Assembly (NCBI GenBank): GCA_014360195.1
Contig: JACIXY010000001.1
Coordinates: 1-64,000 of the forward strand
DNA length: 64,000 nucleotides
From: Bacillota bacterium
GTDB taxonomy: Bacteria > Bacillota > SHA-98 > UBA4971
Direction: 5' to 3'
The notes below the pieces were generated by a model that saw nothing but the letters and a program-made list of their open reading frames with translations, searched no databases and was not told the DNA's origin. The translations under genes were made by a program, and so were the position numbers. Shown one piece after another: positions 16,432 through 26,614 of this stretch (its first letter is position 1; every line of letters begins with the position of its first letter).

Positions 16432-17982
16432 GTGGAGCTCGATGAGTATCGAAGGCGTGCCGAAAGCTTCCTCCGCGAACTGAACGAGGAGTTTTACCGG
16501 AACGGTGCCGGGCTCAAAGTCTCATTGGACACGTCGCCGATATACGAAAGGAACAGCGACCTGTTCGATAAGGCCGAGGTGCTGTCCATCCTTGAAAGGC
16601 TCCGGAGTGTAAGGGGCCCCCAGATCGGAGCGCCTCCTGAAGCTCCCGCTGCAGGCCGCGGCCCGGCGGGCGAGGGGGAGTCCGACGCCGCGAGGCTTGC
16701 CCGATACCTTGCGGGGTTCGCGTGCGACGGGTACCTCGAAATGGCGACCAGGGAGGTGACCGATGCCATCGTGTCCGCCGAAACGCAGGCGGTGGTCGAG
16801 TTCGAGGGGAGGAAGATCCCGTTTCGTATGTCCCAGGTGATCCTCGCCAACGAGCCGAACGAGCGGGCGCGGGCGGTGCTCGAGGCTGCGCGGCAAGAGG
16901 TTACCATCGGGATCAACCCTCAGCGGGAGGAGCGCATGGAGATGCTTCACTCGCTCGTGGGCGACCTCGGATACGCCGACTATAAGTCGTTCTGCGCCGA
17001 CATCGGCGGCGTCGACCTCGACGGCCTCGCCGGCATGATGGAAGACTTTTTGGACGAGACAGAGAGCGTCTACACCCGGGCCATGGAGAGGGCGGCCAGC
17101 ACAATTCTTGGAATGCGCCTCAAAGACGTGAGCCGCCATGACCTCGCTTTCCTCTTCCGGGGTGCACGGTTCGACGACATGTTCCGCCAGGACCGGGTGG
17201 TCGCCACCCTCGAGTCCACCGTCGCAGCTATGGGGCTTTCCCGTGAGGACTACCCCAACATACATATAGACGCTGAGGTGCGGGAGAACAAGTCTCCGAG
17301 GGCATTCTGCGCGCCTCTTGATGTCCCCGGAAAGGTCATGCTCGTCATAATGCCTCACGGAGGCCACGACGACTACCACAGCATCCTCCATGAGGCCGGC
17401 CATGCGTGGCACTATGGGAGCGTCCGGCCCGACCTGCCGTTCGAGCACAGGTGGCTGGGGGACAACTCAGTCACCGAGGCGTACGCGTTCCTGTTTGAGT
17501 ACCTGGCCACCAGCGAACGCTGGCTCGCGGAGCACACGACAGGTCCATTCTTAGACGAGTACCGCACGTTTGCCCTGCTGCATAAGCTGTACATGCTGCG
17601 ACGCTACGCCGCCAAGCTCCTTTACGAGCTTCGCCTGCATGGCGGGGGCTCACTCTCCGAGATGCCCCGGGAGTACGCAAGCCTCCTGACAGAGGCCCTG
17701 AAAGTGCGCTATCCTGAGAGCGACTACCTGGCGGACGTCGATGACGGCTTCTACGTGGCTCGATACCTGCGGGCATGGATATTCGAGGCTCACCTAAGGC
17801 ATTTCCTCATGAAGCGTTTTGGCGAGCGCTGGTATGCCTACGCGGAGACCGGGGCCGCCCTGCGAGAGCTGTTTTCGGAGGGGCAGAGGCTTCCGGTTGA
17901 GGAGCTTGCGGCGAGGCTCGGCATCGGGGCAGCGGATCCTTCCCCGCTTGTCCAGGAGATTCTTGATAACTTGGGGGCGTGA
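16432..17982 (+). CDS. M3-like (oligoendopeptidase F-type) zinc peptidase
   Basis: A 516-residue metallopeptidase. The zinc motif HEAGH (SILHEAGHAWHYG) lies near residue 322-326, with the third ligand Glu in NSVTEAYAFLFEYL about 25 residues later, the spacing of the M3/M32-like gluzincin fold. An N-terminal helical part leads to DFLDETESVYTRAMERA, and RMSQVILANEPNERAR resembles oligopeptidase helices. Such enzymes cut short peptides inside cells. It is shorter than classic PepF (about 600) and has a Gly/Ala-rich insert near 62-84, so it is a divergent member. The GTG start follows GGAGGGGGT. Its stop overlaps the next small gene by four bases. Confidence 0.8.
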   Translation: MELDEYRRRAESFLRELNEEFYRNGAGLKVSLDTSPIYERNSDLFDKAEVLSILERLRSVRGPQIGAPPEAPAAGRGPAGEGESDAARLARYLAGFACDGYLEMATREVTDAIVSAETQAVVEFEGRKIPFRMSQVILANEPNERARAVLEAARQEVTIGINPQREERMEMLHSLVGDLGYADYKSFCADIGGVDLDGLAGMMEDFLDETESVYTRAMERAASTILGMRLKDVSRHDLAFLFRGARFDDMFRQDRVVATLESTVAAMGLSREDYPNIHIDAEVRENKSPRAFCAPLDVPGKVMLVIMPHGGHDDYHSILHEAGHAWHYGSVRPDLPFEHRWLGDNSVTEAYAFLFEYLATSERWLAEHTTGPFLDEYRTFALLHKLYMLRRYAAKLLYELRLHGGGSLSEMPREYASLLTEALKVRYPESDYLADVDDGFYVARYLRAWIFEAHLRHFLMKRFGERWYAYAETGAALRELFSEGQRLPVEELAARLGIGAADPSPLVQEILDNLGA

Positions 17983-18230
17983 TGCGCAAACTTTGGGATG
18001 GGACGGTGATACTTGTGGCATCGAAGTCGCCTTCAAGAGATCCGCGCCTTCCAAGAAAAGGCGCAAGGAAAGCAACCAGACGAACGCTGGACGTTGACGA
18101 GAAAGACTTCCTCGACATGCTCATGACGGAGGTCAACGAGGACGAGGCGGCGGAGGTGCTGGGCAAGACCCCGGAGGAGAATCTGTGGATGGGTCCGGAG
18201 GACGAACCGGAGGAAAACAGGCCTGAGTAA
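17979..18230 (+). CDS. Small acidic hypothetical protein
   Basis: An 82-83 residue protein, not recognised. The N-terminal half is basic (RDPRLPRKGARKATRR) and the C-terminal half strongly acidic (DVDEKDFLDMLMTEVNEDEAAEVL). There is no cysteine cluster or membrane segment. GTG 17979 or ATG 17982 overlaps the stop of the peptidase gene (GTGATG), which argues for translational coupling. The bipolar charge could suit a small adaptor, but no function can be assigned. Confidence 0.55.
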   Translation: MMRKLWDGTVILVASKSPSRDPRLPRKGARKATRRTLDVDEKDFLDMLMTEVNEDEAAEVLGKTPEENLWMGPEDEPEENRPE

Positions 18231-18338
18231 GACAGGCGCTCACCAGCCGTATTTTGCCGACATATCCCGGCCTGCCGGGGAATATCCATACAGCGGGCGG
18301 CTGCGCCGCTACCTGTCACCGCTCGGGGGCTGGAAGCA

Positions 18339-18800
18339 ATGGACGACATTTCCGCTGGCCCGCTGGACGAGAGGGTGGTGGATCTCCTCGGCAGGCGAGT
18401 CGTGACCGCGGTGGTTGCCACCGTGGATGAGTCGGGCGATCCCTGGACGACCCCAGTGAACATCATCACGTCCATCTCCAGAAGCACCATCCGAATAGCG
18501 CTCGAACGGCGGAGCGTCGCTCTTGCAAACATCGAGCGGCGGGGGCGCGTGATGATAGCCGTCCTCGATGAGGGGAACGTCGCTGTCGGGATCAGAGGGC
18601 GGGCGGCTGTCGTAAAGCCGTCGATGGAGTCAAACCCGCTCATGGCCATGGTCGAGGTGGAGGTCGACGGGGTCAAGGACGACTCGTGGCCGGATTTCGT
18701 CGTGTGCCAGGGGATACGCACACGACCCAGGCACGAAAGTATTACCCTCTCTTTCAGAGCCGTGTTCGCGGAGCTGAGATCCCAGCGCGCACCGGAGTAA
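18339..18800 (+). CDS. Pyridoxamine 5'-phosphate oxidase-like FMN-binding protein
   Basis: A 153-residue split-barrel protein. The segment VVATVDESGDPWTTPVNIITSI, here in residues 23-44, and IERRGRVMIAVLDEGNVAVGIRGRAAVV match the PNPOx-like fold that binds FMN or F420. It is shorter than true PdxH and lacks its C-terminal signature, so it is probably a general flavin-dependent reductase or a flavin-binding sensor. It stands alone between the peptidase group and the dnaE promoter. The substrate is unknown. Confidence 0.75.
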   Translation: MDDISAGPLDERVVDLLGRRVVTAVVATVDESGDPWTTPVNIITSISRSTIRIALERRSVALANIERRGRVMIAVLDEGNVAVGIRGRAAVVKPSMESNPLMAMVEVEVDGVKDDSWPDFVVCQGIRTRPRHESITLSFRAVFAELRSQRAPE

Positions 18801-18915
18801 AGCCGGGAAGCCCCACGAAATTCGGTACGGACATTTGCATCGGGTTCGGGTCCCACATGCCGCTTGCGCTGGTTTACGCCATGTGTTGCCAGGCGCGCCT
18901 CGCAAGAGGAGGAAC

Positions 18916-18943
18916 TTGCCCCGCAAGCAAGAACTGATATAAT
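18916..18943 (+). promoter_or_regulatory. Extended -10 promoter upstream of dnaE
   Basis: TTGCCC (18916-18921), a 16-bp spacer and TATAAT (18938-18943) preceded by TGA, giving TGnTATAAT. It is about 120 bases before the dnaE start. Confidence 0.65.
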
Positions 18944-19063
18944 GTGTAGTACCTGATGGCGGGTATATGCCCGCCATTGGCGTCTACTGTCATTTGGGCT
19001 TTCTCCCGCCGTGAAGTGGAGATGCGGCAGCGGCAGACGAAAGGGCGAAAGGGGGAGGGGCAT

Positions 19064-22000
19064 GTGGGTAACTTCGCTCACCTGCACTTGCATACCCAAT
19101 ACTCGCTCCTCGACGGGGCGTGCAAGCTGCCTGACCTCATGACGAGGGCCCGTGAACTCGGGGTGAGCGCCCTCGCCATGACAGACCATGGGGTCCTCTA
19201 CGGAGCCATCGAATTCTACAAGACCGCGGAAAAGCATGGCATAAAACCCATCATCGGCTGCGAGTTGTATGTGGCGAAGAGAACCCGGCACGACCGCACT
19301 CCTCACGTTGACGACGATCAGTATCATCTCGTAGTTCTGGCAAAGGACGAGGCCGGCTACAGGAACATCGTAAAGCTGTCGAGCATCGGGTTTGTAGATG
19401 GGTTCTACTATAAGCCCAGGGTCGACCTGGAGGCGCTCGAGCGCCACCGGGAGGGCATTATCGCACTCTCGGCCTGCCTTGCGGGGGAGATTCCGTCCCT
19501 TATCCTGCAGGGAGACTACGAGGCCGCGAAGCGCAAGGCCGCAGAATACCGCGAGATATACGGGCCGGATAACTTCTACCTGGAGCTTCAGAGCAACGGC
19601 ATCCGCGAGCAGGATCATGTGAACGCTGGACTTGTGGAGATCGCCCGCGAACTTGGCATACCTCTTGTGGCGACCAACGACGTCCACTACGTCAGGCGCG
19701 AGGATGCCCGGGTGCACGATGTGCTGCTGTGCATCCAGACCGGGAAGACCATCGACGATAAGGACCGCCTGCGCTTCCAGACAGACGAGTTCTACCTCAA
19801 ATCCCCCGATGAGATGCAAGCGGCCTTCAAGCAGGTGCCCGAGGCATTCGAGAACGCCCTCGCCATCGCGGAGCGATGCAATTTCAAGTTCGAGTTCGGA
19901 AGGTCTGCGGTGCCCTTTTTCGAGGTTCCGGAGGGTTACACCCAGGAGACATACTTGAGACACCTCTGCGCGGAGGGCCTCAAGAAAAGGTATGGCGAGG
20001 TGACCGAGGACCTTGCTGCAAGGCTGAGCTACGAGCTGGACGTCATAGTGAAGATGGGGTATGCCGGGTACTTCCTCATAGTCTGGGACTTCATCAGGTT
20101 CGCACGGGAGAGGGGCATTTACGTGGGACCGGGCCGCGGGTCCGCACCCGGGAGCCTGGTGTCTTACGCCCTCGGCATCACCGACATCGACCCCATCAAG
20201 TACGGTCTGATCTTTGAGAGGTTCCTCAACCCGGAGCGCGTGACGATGCCCGATATCGACGTGGATTTCTGCTTTGAGCGGCGCGGCGAGGTCATCGACT
20301 ACGTCACGAGGAAGTATGGGTCCGACAGGGTCGCACAGATAATCACATTCGGGACCATGGCCGCGAGGGCGGCCATACGCGACGTCGGGCGCGTCCTCAA
20401 TTTCCCATACAACGAGGTTGACAGGATAGCCAAGCTGGTCCCGATGGAGCCCGGCACGACCATCGAGAAGGCCCTCGCGTCGTCGCCCGAACTCAAGGCC
20501 GCCTACGACCAGGACGAGAAGGTAAAGAACCTCATCGACACCGCCCGGGCGGTCGAGGGGATGCCGAGGCACGCCTCGGTCCACGCGGCGGGCGTGGTGA
20601 TCTCCAGGGACCCGCTTGTGGAACACGTCCCCCTGTACCGGACGAACGACGACGCCATCACCACCCAGTTCGCCATGGAAGACCTCGAGCAGATCGGCGT
20701 CCTCAAGATGGACTTCCTTGGGCTGCGCACCCTCACCGTCATCGGAAAGGCCATAGAAATCATCCGGCACACGCGCGGTGAGGAAATCGACATAAGCAAG
20801 ATCCCCCTGGATGACCCGGCCGTCTATGAGGCCCTCAGGCAGGGTGACTCGCTCGGCGTGTTTCAGCTGGAGAGCAGCCTCTTCCAGGGCCTTCTCCGCG
20901 AGGTCAGGCCGACGTGCTTTGAGGACGTCATCGCCATCCTGGCGCTCGGTCGCCCTGGGCCGATGGGGCGTATCCAGGACTTCGCCCAGCAAAAGCACGG
21001 CGAGAAGCCTGTCGAGTATCCACACCCCGACCTGGAGCCCGTCCTGAAGGAGACCTACGGCAACATGCTCTACCAGGAGCAGGTCATGATGGTCGCGAGC
21101 ACCCTGGCCGGCTTCACTCTCGGGGAGGCCGACATCCTGCGGCGGGCCATGGGCAAGAAGAAGCCCGAGGTTCTCGCGGCCCAACGCGAGAAGTTCATGG
21201 AGGGCGCCAGGAAGCGCGGGGTTGACGAGGAAACCGCGGCCCGGATCTTCGATCTCATGGAGTTCTTCTCGGGGTACGGGTTCAACAAGAGCCACAGCGC
21301 GGCTTACGCCATGATATCGTACAGGACCGCCTGGCTCAAGGTACACTACCCGGTGGAGTTCATGACGGCCCTCCTCACAAGCGTGACCGGCGCCACGGAC
21401 AAGGTCGCGTTCTACGTTGACGCGTGCCGCCAGAAGGGCATAGAGGTATTACCCCCGGACATCAACGAGAGTCTCGATGACTTCACTGCGGTCGGAGGTA
21501 GGATCCGGTTCGGCCTCGCCGCCGTCAAGAACGTGGGCAGGGGCGCCGTGCAGGCGATCATCGAAGCCCGCGCGAGCGGCGGCAAGTTCAAGTCGCTCGC
21601 GGACTTCTGCGACAGGGTTGATCTCAGGGAGGTCAACAAGAAGGCGATAGAGAGCCTGATACGCTGCGGGGCCTTCGACTCCACCGGCGCGAAGCGTGCG
21701 GCGCTCCTTCTGGTGCTCGATGCCACGTACGACGCGGCCTCGGCCGGCCGCAGGGAACGGGAGAAGGGGCAGGCCTCGTTCTTCGACCTGTTCGATGAGA
21801 AGGGAGAGTTCGCCTCGAGCGAGGTGCCGCTGCCGTCCGTCCCCGAGTTCAGCGAGAGGGAAAGGCTCGCCATGGAGAAGGAGCTTCTGGGGCTCTACGT
21901 GTCGGGGCATCCCCTGCAGGGCATCGCGTCGAAGCTGCGGGAGCACGTGAGTGCCCAGGTGGCCACGCTTGCGGATCACCCGGACGGTGATGAGGTGTCG

Positions 22001-22459
22001 ATTGGCGGCATCATAACGGCGTTCCGAAAGATCGTCACGAAGAGCACCGGCCAGCCTATGGCCTTTTTCACCCTCGAGGACCTGACGGGCTCAGTAGAGG
22101 TGGTGGTGTTCCCGCGAGTATATGAAGAGTGTTTCAGGTTCATAGCCGAGGATGCTATCGTCCTGGTGCAGGGCAGGCTCGACATGAAGGAGGAGGGAGC
22201 GAAAGTCCTCGCCAACGCGGTGCTTCCGTTTTCCCAGGATGCGGTGGTGATCCCCATCGACGGCGAGGCGACCACGAGGAGCAGGCTGGAGAGGCTTAAG
22301 AGAAAGCTTGCAAGTACGAGCACAAGCGGCGAAATCCCGGTGTTCCTCCGGGTGACAACCCCGGTGGGGACGGCCGTGGTGTCAACGTCCCCTCAGGTAT
22401 GGGTGTCGGAAGGGACGAAGGAGAACCTGCGCGTGCTGCTTGCCGGCGGGAAGCAGTGA
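19064..22459 (+). CDS. dnaE: DNA polymerase III alpha subunit (DnaE type)
   Basis: A 1131-residue replicative polymerase. The N-terminal PHP domain starts HLHLHTQYSLLDGACKLPDL. The C-family polymerase core has the active-site PDIDVDF near residue 393, GRGSAPGSLVSY before it, and YQEQVMMVASTLAGFTLGEAD after. A helix-hairpin-helix region and a C-terminal OB fold (VSIGGIITAFRKIVTKSTGQ) complete the DnaE layout; there is no inserted exonuclease, so it is not PolC. GTG 19064 is chosen because the protein then starts at the PHP motif and GGGGGAGGGG precedes it; the longer frame lacks support. It heads a run of genes through pfkA that is conserved in order in many clostridia. Confidence 0.95.
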   Translation: MGNFAHLHLHTQYSLLDGACKLPDLMTRARELGVSALAMTDHGVLYGAIEFYKTAEKHGIKPIIGCELYVAKRTRHDRTPHVDDDQYHLVVLAKDEAGYRNIVKLSSIGFVDGFYYKPRVDLEALERHREGIIALSACLAGEIPSLILQGDYEAAKRKAAEYREIYGPDNFYLELQSNGIREQDHVNAGLVEIARELGIPLVATNDVHYVRREDARVHDVLLCIQTGKTIDDKDRLRFQTDEFYLKSPDEMQAAFKQVPEAFENALAIAERCNFKFEFGRSAVPFFEVPEGYTQETYLRHLCAEGLKKRYGEVTEDLAARLSYELDVIVKMGYAGYFLIVWDFIRFARERGIYVGPGRGSAPGSLVSYALGITDIDPIKYGLIFERFLNPERVTMPDIDVDFCFERRGEVIDYVTRKYGSDRVAQIITFGTMAARAAIRDVGRVLNFPYNEVDRIAKLVPMEPGTTIEKALASSPELKAAYDQDEKVKNLIDTARAVEGMPRHASVHAAGVVISRDPLVEHVPLYRTNDDAITTQFAMEDLEQIGVLKMDFLGLRTLTVIGKAIEIIRHTRGEEIDISKIPLDDPAVYEALRQGDSLGVFQLESSLFQGLLREVRPTCFEDVIAILALGRPGPMGRIQDFAQQKHGEKPVEYPHPDLEPVLKETYGNMLYQEQVMMVASTLAGFTLGEADILRRAMGKKKPEVLAAQREKFMEGARKRGVDEETAARIFDLMEFFSGYGFNKSHSAAYAMISYRTAWLKVHYPVEFMTALLTSVTGATDKVAFYVDACRQKGIEVLPPDINESLDDFTAVGGRIRFGLAAVKNVGRGAVQAIIEARASGGKFKSLADFCDRVDLREVNKKAIESLIRCGAFDSTGAKRAALLLVLDATYDAASAGRREREKGQASFFDLFDEKGEFASSEVPLPSVPEFSERERLAMEKELLGLYVSGHPLQGIASKLREHVSAQVATLADHPDGDEVSIGGIITAFRKIVTKSTGQPMAFFTLEDLTGSVEVVVFPRVYEECFRFIAEDAIVLVQGRLDMKEEGAKVLANAVLPFSQDAVVIPIDGEATTRSRLERLKRKLASTSTSGEIPVFLRVTTPVGTAVVSTSPQVWVSEGTKENLRVLLAGGKQ

Positions 22460-22609
22460 GACGTCGAGGAAGGAAAGGAGCGGCCAGGCCTGCCGGCCCG
22501 ACGGTACGCGCGAGGCCGGGTGCAGTGAGCGTGAGACTGGATGCAGCGAGGCAAGATGGAGTAGGGAAGAAGGAGGGCGGGCGCGCCCGGTGGGAAGGGG
22601 AGAGGCCTT

Positions 22610-23092
22610 GTGAAAGACATGGTCGTGGAAATGCTTGCATCCCGGGGAGTGCGGCTGGAGCAGATCGCCCGGATTGTGGTTGAGCTGCAAAGACCCTACC
22701 GGCCGGATTTGACGGTGGACGAGTGCCTGAGAAGCGTGGAGAAAGTCATGGAGAAGAGGGAGGTCCAGCACGCCGTGCTCACGGGAATCGCCCTCGACAT
22801 GCTCGCCGAGAGTGACGCGCTGCCGGAGCCGCTCCTGACCCTTGTCAAAACGGATGACCCCCTTTACGGGGTCGATGAGATCCTGGCGCTCAGCATAACG
22901 AACATATACGGCACTGTAGGGCTCACGAATTTCGGGTACGTGGACAAGAGAAAGATGGGTGTGCTACGGGTGCTCAATACCCACTCCGGCAAGTCTGGCA
23001 CGAAAGTCAACACCTTCCTCGACGACCTCGTCGCGGGGATAGCCGGGGCTGCGGCCGCCCGCATCGCGCACCGGAGCGAGGCCGCAGGGTGA
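22610..23092 (+). CDS. pgpA: Phosphatidylglycerophosphatase A-family protein
   Basis: A 160-residue protein. The motif ITNIYGTVGLTNFGYVDKRKMGVLR (residues about 98-122) and the C-terminal VNTFLDDLVAGIAGAAAARIAH are typical of PgpA / YutG proteins. These dephosphorylate phosphatidylglycerophosphate to phosphatidylglycerol. This branch lacks the long transmembrane region of enterobacterial PgpA, as in Bacillus relatives, so the lipid phosphatase role is less certain. The GTG start follows GGGGAGAGG. It lies between dnaE and the acetyl-CoA carboxylase genes. Confidence 0.8.
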   Translation: MKDMVVEMLASRGVRLEQIARIVVELQRPYRPDLTVDECLRSVEKVMEKREVQHAVLTGIALDMLAESDALPEPLLTLVKTDDPLYGVDEILALSITNIYGTVGLTNFGYVDKRKMGVLRVLNTHSGKSGTKVNTFLDDLVAGIAGAAAARIAHRSEAAG

Positions 23093-23252
23093 CGATGGCA
23101 CCCCTGGCGGGGACCACCATCATTTGCTGCGACTGTTCCCCTGCCCGGGCCCGGTTGCAGAAGGATATTTGGGCGCGAGCTAGAAAACAGCATAAACGTG
23201 AGTGGACATACTACATCCGGCGTCTTCCTGCCTGCAGAGGAGGAAACAGCGA

Positions 23253-23453
23253 ATGTGGACGGTCGTGTACATCGCGCCAAACAGGCCAATGGCAGAGATG
23301 ATGAAGGAGATGCTCGAAAAAGAGGGGATGCTGGTGATGCTGCGCCCGGTGGGCGTGCCCCACATGGGCAATTCCGCAAATGTCGAGGTACTCGTCCCGG
23401 AGTCTGAGGCTGAGGACGCGCAGGAGCTTCTCACTGCCGCGTTCGGAAGGTAG
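23253..23453 (+). CDS. DUF2007-like small protein
   Basis: A 66-residue protein: MWTVVYIAPNRPMAEMMKEM, then a short variable loop and NVEVLVPESEAEDAQELL. This beta-alpha-beta pattern matches DUF2007 (putative signal-transducing) proteins, which have a ferredoxin-like fold and often contact accessory domains. AGAGGAGGA is six bases upstream of ATG 23253. It ends six bases before accD, so it is part of the fatty-acid/glycolysis operon. Role unknown. Confidence 0.75.
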   Translation: MWTVVYIAPNRPMAEMMKEMLEKEGMLVMLRPVGVPHMGNSANVEVLVPESEAEDAQELLTAAFGR

Positions 23454-23459
23454 GTAGGT

Positions 23460-24326
23460 ATGCCTCCTTTTAAGGATCTTTTCAAGGGCAAACAGAAGTA
23501 TGTGACCGTGAAGCCCACGAGCATACAGACGGAGCAGCCCGATGGGTTGTGGACCAAGTGTACGCAGTGCGGGCAACTCACGTACACGAGGGAGCTTGCC
23601 CATAACCTTCTTGTGTGTCACAAATGCGGGTTCCACTTCAAGCTCAGCGCGGCTCAGAGGCTCGCCATCACGCTTGACGAGGGTAGCTTCGTTGAGTTCG
23701 ATTCGAACCTCGTTTCCGCTGACCCCATTGAGTTTCCCGGGTATGCTGCCAAGCTGGAAAAAACCAGGCAGGCTACGGGCCTCGAAGAGGCAGTGGTCAC
23801 AGGCCAGGGGACGATAGGTGGTTACCCGGTCATGATAGGCGTCATGGACTTCTCGTTCATCGGGGCGAGCATGGGGTCGGTGGTCGGGGAGAAGGTAGCG
23901 CGCCTGTTCGAGCGGGCCACGAGGCAGCACGTTCCCGTCGTCATGTTCTGCGCCTCGGGGGGCGCCAGGATGCAGGAGGGCGTGCTGTCCCTCATGCAAA
24001 TGGCCAAGACGAGTGCGGCGTGCGCCCGCCTCTCAGAGGCGGGGGTGTTGTACGTCTCGGTCCTCACGAACCCTACCACCGCAGGGGTCCTTGCCAGCTT
24101 CGCGTCGCTTGGCGATATCATCATCGCCGAGCCTGGCGCCCTCGTAGGGTTCACAGGTCAGAGGGTCATCGAGGAGACCATCAGGCAGAAGCTTCCACCC
24201 GGTTTTCAAAGCGCCGAGTTTGTCCTGGAGCACGGGATGATAGATATGATAGTCGAACGGCGAGACATGAAGAAGACCCTCGCTTCGCTGCTTGCGCTCC
24301 ACGAAAGGAGGCATGAGGCGGGATGA
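23460..24326 (+). CDS. accD: Acetyl-CoA carboxylase carboxyltransferase, beta subunit
   Basis: A 288-residue subunit. The N-terminal zinc ribbon has CTQC (34-37) and CHKC (53-56 region), then the crotonase-like fold with [11 protein letters not shown] written here as [11 protein letters not shown], and the oxyanion-hole region [11 protein letters not shown]. It transfers carboxyl from biotin to acetyl-CoA, giving malonyl-CoA, as a complex with AccA, whose gene overlaps its stop by four bases (ATGA). Biotin carboxylase and BCCP genes are not in the window. Confidence 0.95.
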   Translation: MPPFKDLFKGKQKYVTVKPTSIQTEQPDGLWTKCTQCGQLTYTRELAHNLLVCHKCGFHFKLSAAQRLAITLDEGSFVEFDSNLVSADPIEFPGYAAKLEKTRQATGLEEAVVTGQGTIGGYPVMIGVMDFSFIGASMGSVVGEKVARLFERATRQHVPVVMFCASGGARMQEGVLSLMQMAKTSAACARLSEAGVLYVSVLTNPTTAGVLASFASLGDIIIAEPGALVGFTGQRVIEETIRQKLPPGFQSAEFVLEHGMIDMIVERRDMKKTLASLLALHERRHEAG

Positions 24327-25378
24327 TAAACCTCACGCTGGACTTCGAGAAGCCCCTGGTGGAGCTGGAGAAGAGAATCGAGGAGCTTCGCAACTTCAGC
24401 CGCGAGAAGGAAATCGACCTCTCCGAGGAGATCGCCACTCTTGAGAAGAAAGCCGAGATGCTGCGCAGGGAGATCTTCGACAACCTCACGCCCTGGCAGC
24501 GTGTGCAGATAGCGCGCCACCCGAGGCGACCGACCACCCTGGACTACATCGGCCTCATCTTTGACGATTTCATAGAGCTTCACGGCGACCGCGTGTTCCG
24601 CGACGACGGTGCGATCGTCGGCGGCATAGCAAGCCTGGGCGGTCGTCCCGTCACCGTGGTGGGGACGCAGAAAGGCCGCGATACCAAGGAGAACCTTGCC
24701 CGGAACTTCGGGATGCCTCACCCCGAAGGATACCGCAAGGCGCTGCGCCTCATGAAACAGGCGGAGAAGTTCCACCGCCCAGTCGTGTCCTTCGTGGACG
24801 TGGTCGGTGCCTACCCCGGTGTTGAGGCCGAGGAGCGTGGACAGGGCCAGATTATCGCGCGCAATATAGAGCAGATCTCCAGGCTCGCCACGTGTATCGT
24901 GGTGGTCATAACAGGCGAGGGAGGCAGCGGTGGCGCCCTTGCGATAGGGGTCGGGGACAGGCTCCTCATGCTCGAGAACGCATACTTCTCGGTCATTTCT
25001 CCCGAGGGGTGCGCTGCGATCCTGTGGAAGGATGGCTCGAGGGCGCAGGAAGCTGCTGACGTGCTGAAGCTCACGGCGCCGGACATGAAGAGGCTCGGGA
25101 TCGTCGACGAGGTGCTGCCTGAGCCTCTGGGCGCGGCTCACAAAGACCGGGAGGGGATGGCCCGTATCATCAAGGATGCCCTGATAAGGAGCATAGACGA
25201 ACTTTCGGGGATCCCTCCACGCAGGCTTGTCGAAAGACGCTACGTCAGGCTTCGCAGGATAGGTGAATTCATGATCCGGGAGGCCGCACAAGAGGGGTTC
25301 GCCGAGGCTGCCTCGGCCGGCGGCGATGTGCTCCGGGCGACGGGACCTGCCGGTCCGAAGGGAGAGGCGAAACGTTGA
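24323..25378 (+). CDS. accA: Acetyl-CoA carboxylase carboxyltransferase, alpha subunit
   Basis: A 351-residue subunit. The N-terminal helices ([18 protein letters not shown]) and [19 protein letters not shown] are typical, followed by [16 protein letters not shown], the nucleotide/CoA-contact region [16 protein letters not shown] and [15 protein letters not shown]. It completes the carboxyltransferase with AccD. The C-terminal tail is somewhat long (Ala/Gly-rich, [18 protein letters not shown]). Both ends overlap neighbours (accD ATGA, pfkA TTGA), showing tight coupling. Confidence 0.95.
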   Translation: MINLTLDFEKPLVELEKRIEELRNFSREKEIDLSEEIATLEKKAEMLRREIFDNLTPWQRVQIARHPRRPTTLDYIGLIFDDFIELHGDRVFRDDGAIVGGIASLGGRPVTVVGTQKGRDTKENLARNFGMPHPEGYRKALRLMKQAEKFHRPVVSFVDVVGAYPGVEAEERGQGQIIARNIEQISRLATCIVVVITGEGGSGGALAIGVGDRLLMLENAYFSVISPEGCAAILWKDGSRAQEAADVLKLTAPDMKRLGIVDEVLPEPLGAAHKDREGMARIIKDALIRSIDELSGIPPRRLVERRYVRLRRIGEFMIREAAQEGFAEAASAGGDVLRATGPAGPKGEAKR

Positions 25379-26373
25379 AGCGAATAGGGATTCTCACGAG
25401 TGGGGGCGATGCCCCCGGCATGAACGCTGCCATCAGGGCAGTCACGCGGTGCGCGATTTACAACGGCATGTCGGTGGTGGGGGTAAACCGAGGGTACCAG
25501 GGTCTCATCGAGGGGGACATGTTCGACATGACCTCTCGGAGCGTGGGTGACATCATCCAGAGAGCGGGCACCATCCTGAGGTCGGCGAGGTCCGAGGAGT
25601 TCATGACAGAGGCCGGGCGCAGGAAAGCTCTCGACCAGATGTCAAAGCACGGGATAGAAGGCCTTGTGGTCATCGGTGGCGACGGCACGTTTCGCGGCGC
25701 CCGGGCGCTCGTGGACATGGGCGCGCCCGCGGTGGGCATCCCGGCGACCATCGACAACGATATCGCGTTCACCGACTACTCGCTCGGGTTCGACACCGCC
25801 GTCAACACGGCCCTCGACGCGATAACGAAGATCCGCGATACTGCAAGCTCCCACGGGCGCAGCAACGTGATAGAGGTCATGGGCCGCGACACCGGTCACC
25901 TGGCGCTGGCTGCCGGGGTGGCGGGGGGCGCGGAGTACATCCTCATCCCGGAGGCGCCGTACGACCTGGACGCCATATGCGAGGGAATCAAAGCCGGTTA
26001 CAGGCGCGGCAAGACCCACAGCATCATTGTGGTGGCGGAGGGCGTCGGCGGGTATCACTCTCCTGACGAGCTCCACCACGAGAGCATCGGGTTCAAGATA
26101 GGCGACGCGGTGCAGGAGCGGACGGGCCTTGAGACGAGGGTGACCGTGCTCGGCTACATACAGCGGGGCGGCGCGCCCACAGCTCGTGACAGGCTGCTCG
26201 CGACGATGTTCGGGTGCAAGGCCGTCGAGCTTCTCATGGAAGGGCAGGCTGCCAAGGTCGTGGGCGTGGTGGGCGAGGAGATCAGGGTCTTCGACATCGA
26301 CGAGGTGGCAGCGACGCGCAAGAAGGTCGACATGAACCTGTACAACCTGGCGATGATGCTTTCGAAGGTGTAG
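25375..26373 (+). CDS. pfkA: ATP-dependent 6-phosphofructokinase
   Basis: A 332-residue PFK. Signature loops are TSGGDAPGMNAAIR (8-21), GGDGTFRGA (101-109) and GIPATIDND (121-129). Gly at the fourth position of GGDGT and no lysine in PATIDND indicate ATP as phosphoryl donor. The catalytic TIDND Asp, MGRDTGHLAL and GYIQRGGAP are present. It catalyses fructose 6-phosphate to fructose 1,6-bisphosphate in glycolysis. The start is TTG 25375, overlapping the accA stop, with GGGAGAGG upstream. A PPi-type paralogue is encoded at 29434-30474. A terminator-like hairpin and a palindromic element separate it from pyk. Confidence 0.93.
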   Translation: MKRIGILTSGGDAPGMNAAIRAVTRCAIYNGMSVVGVNRGYQGLIEGDMFDMTSRSVGDIIQRAGTILRSARSEEFMTEAGRRKALDQMSKHGIEGLVVIGGDGTFRGARALVDMGAPAVGIPATIDNDIAFTDYSLGFDTAVNTALDAITKIRDTASSHGRSNVIEVMGRDTGHLALAAGVAGGAEYILIPEAPYDLDAICEGIKAGYRRGKTHSIIVVAEGVGGYHSPDELHHESIGFKIGDAVQERTGLETRVTVLGYIQRGGAPTARDRLLATMFGCKAVELLMEGQAAKVVGVVGEEIRVFDIDEVAATRKKVDMNLYNLAMMLSKV

Positions 26374-26550
26374 ACCTGGTGGGCTCTATCTGGCGGGCTT
26401 CGGTGTCGCACTCCAGGGATGCCGCACTCCCGGAACGGCGCTCCGAGTATGACACCTGAGCGACACCCTCACTTGGGCGGGATTCGGCCGTATACCCGAG
26501 GCAGGGCGCCGTGGCGGACCTGGCCGCGCAACCGTGTAACATTTCTGTGA

Positions 26551-26577
26551 AACCCTTCCCCCGAGGGAGGGTTTTGG
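26551..26577 (+). terminator. Hairpin downstream of pfkA
   Basis: AACCCTTCCC (26551-26560) pairs, with one bulge, with GGGAGGGTT, and TTT follows. It lies 180 bases past the pfkA stop. Confidence 0.5.
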
Positions 26578-26614
26578 TCTATCCGGGAGAACAAGAATGA
26601 GAAACCACCCGCGC

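Noticed and set aside
17807-21346. Very long minus-strand open frame antisense to the M3-like peptidase and dnaE
   Set aside because: It mirrors two well-supported genes on the other strand; high GC makes the antisense frame open. Composition is rich in Arg, His and Pro as expected for a shadow.
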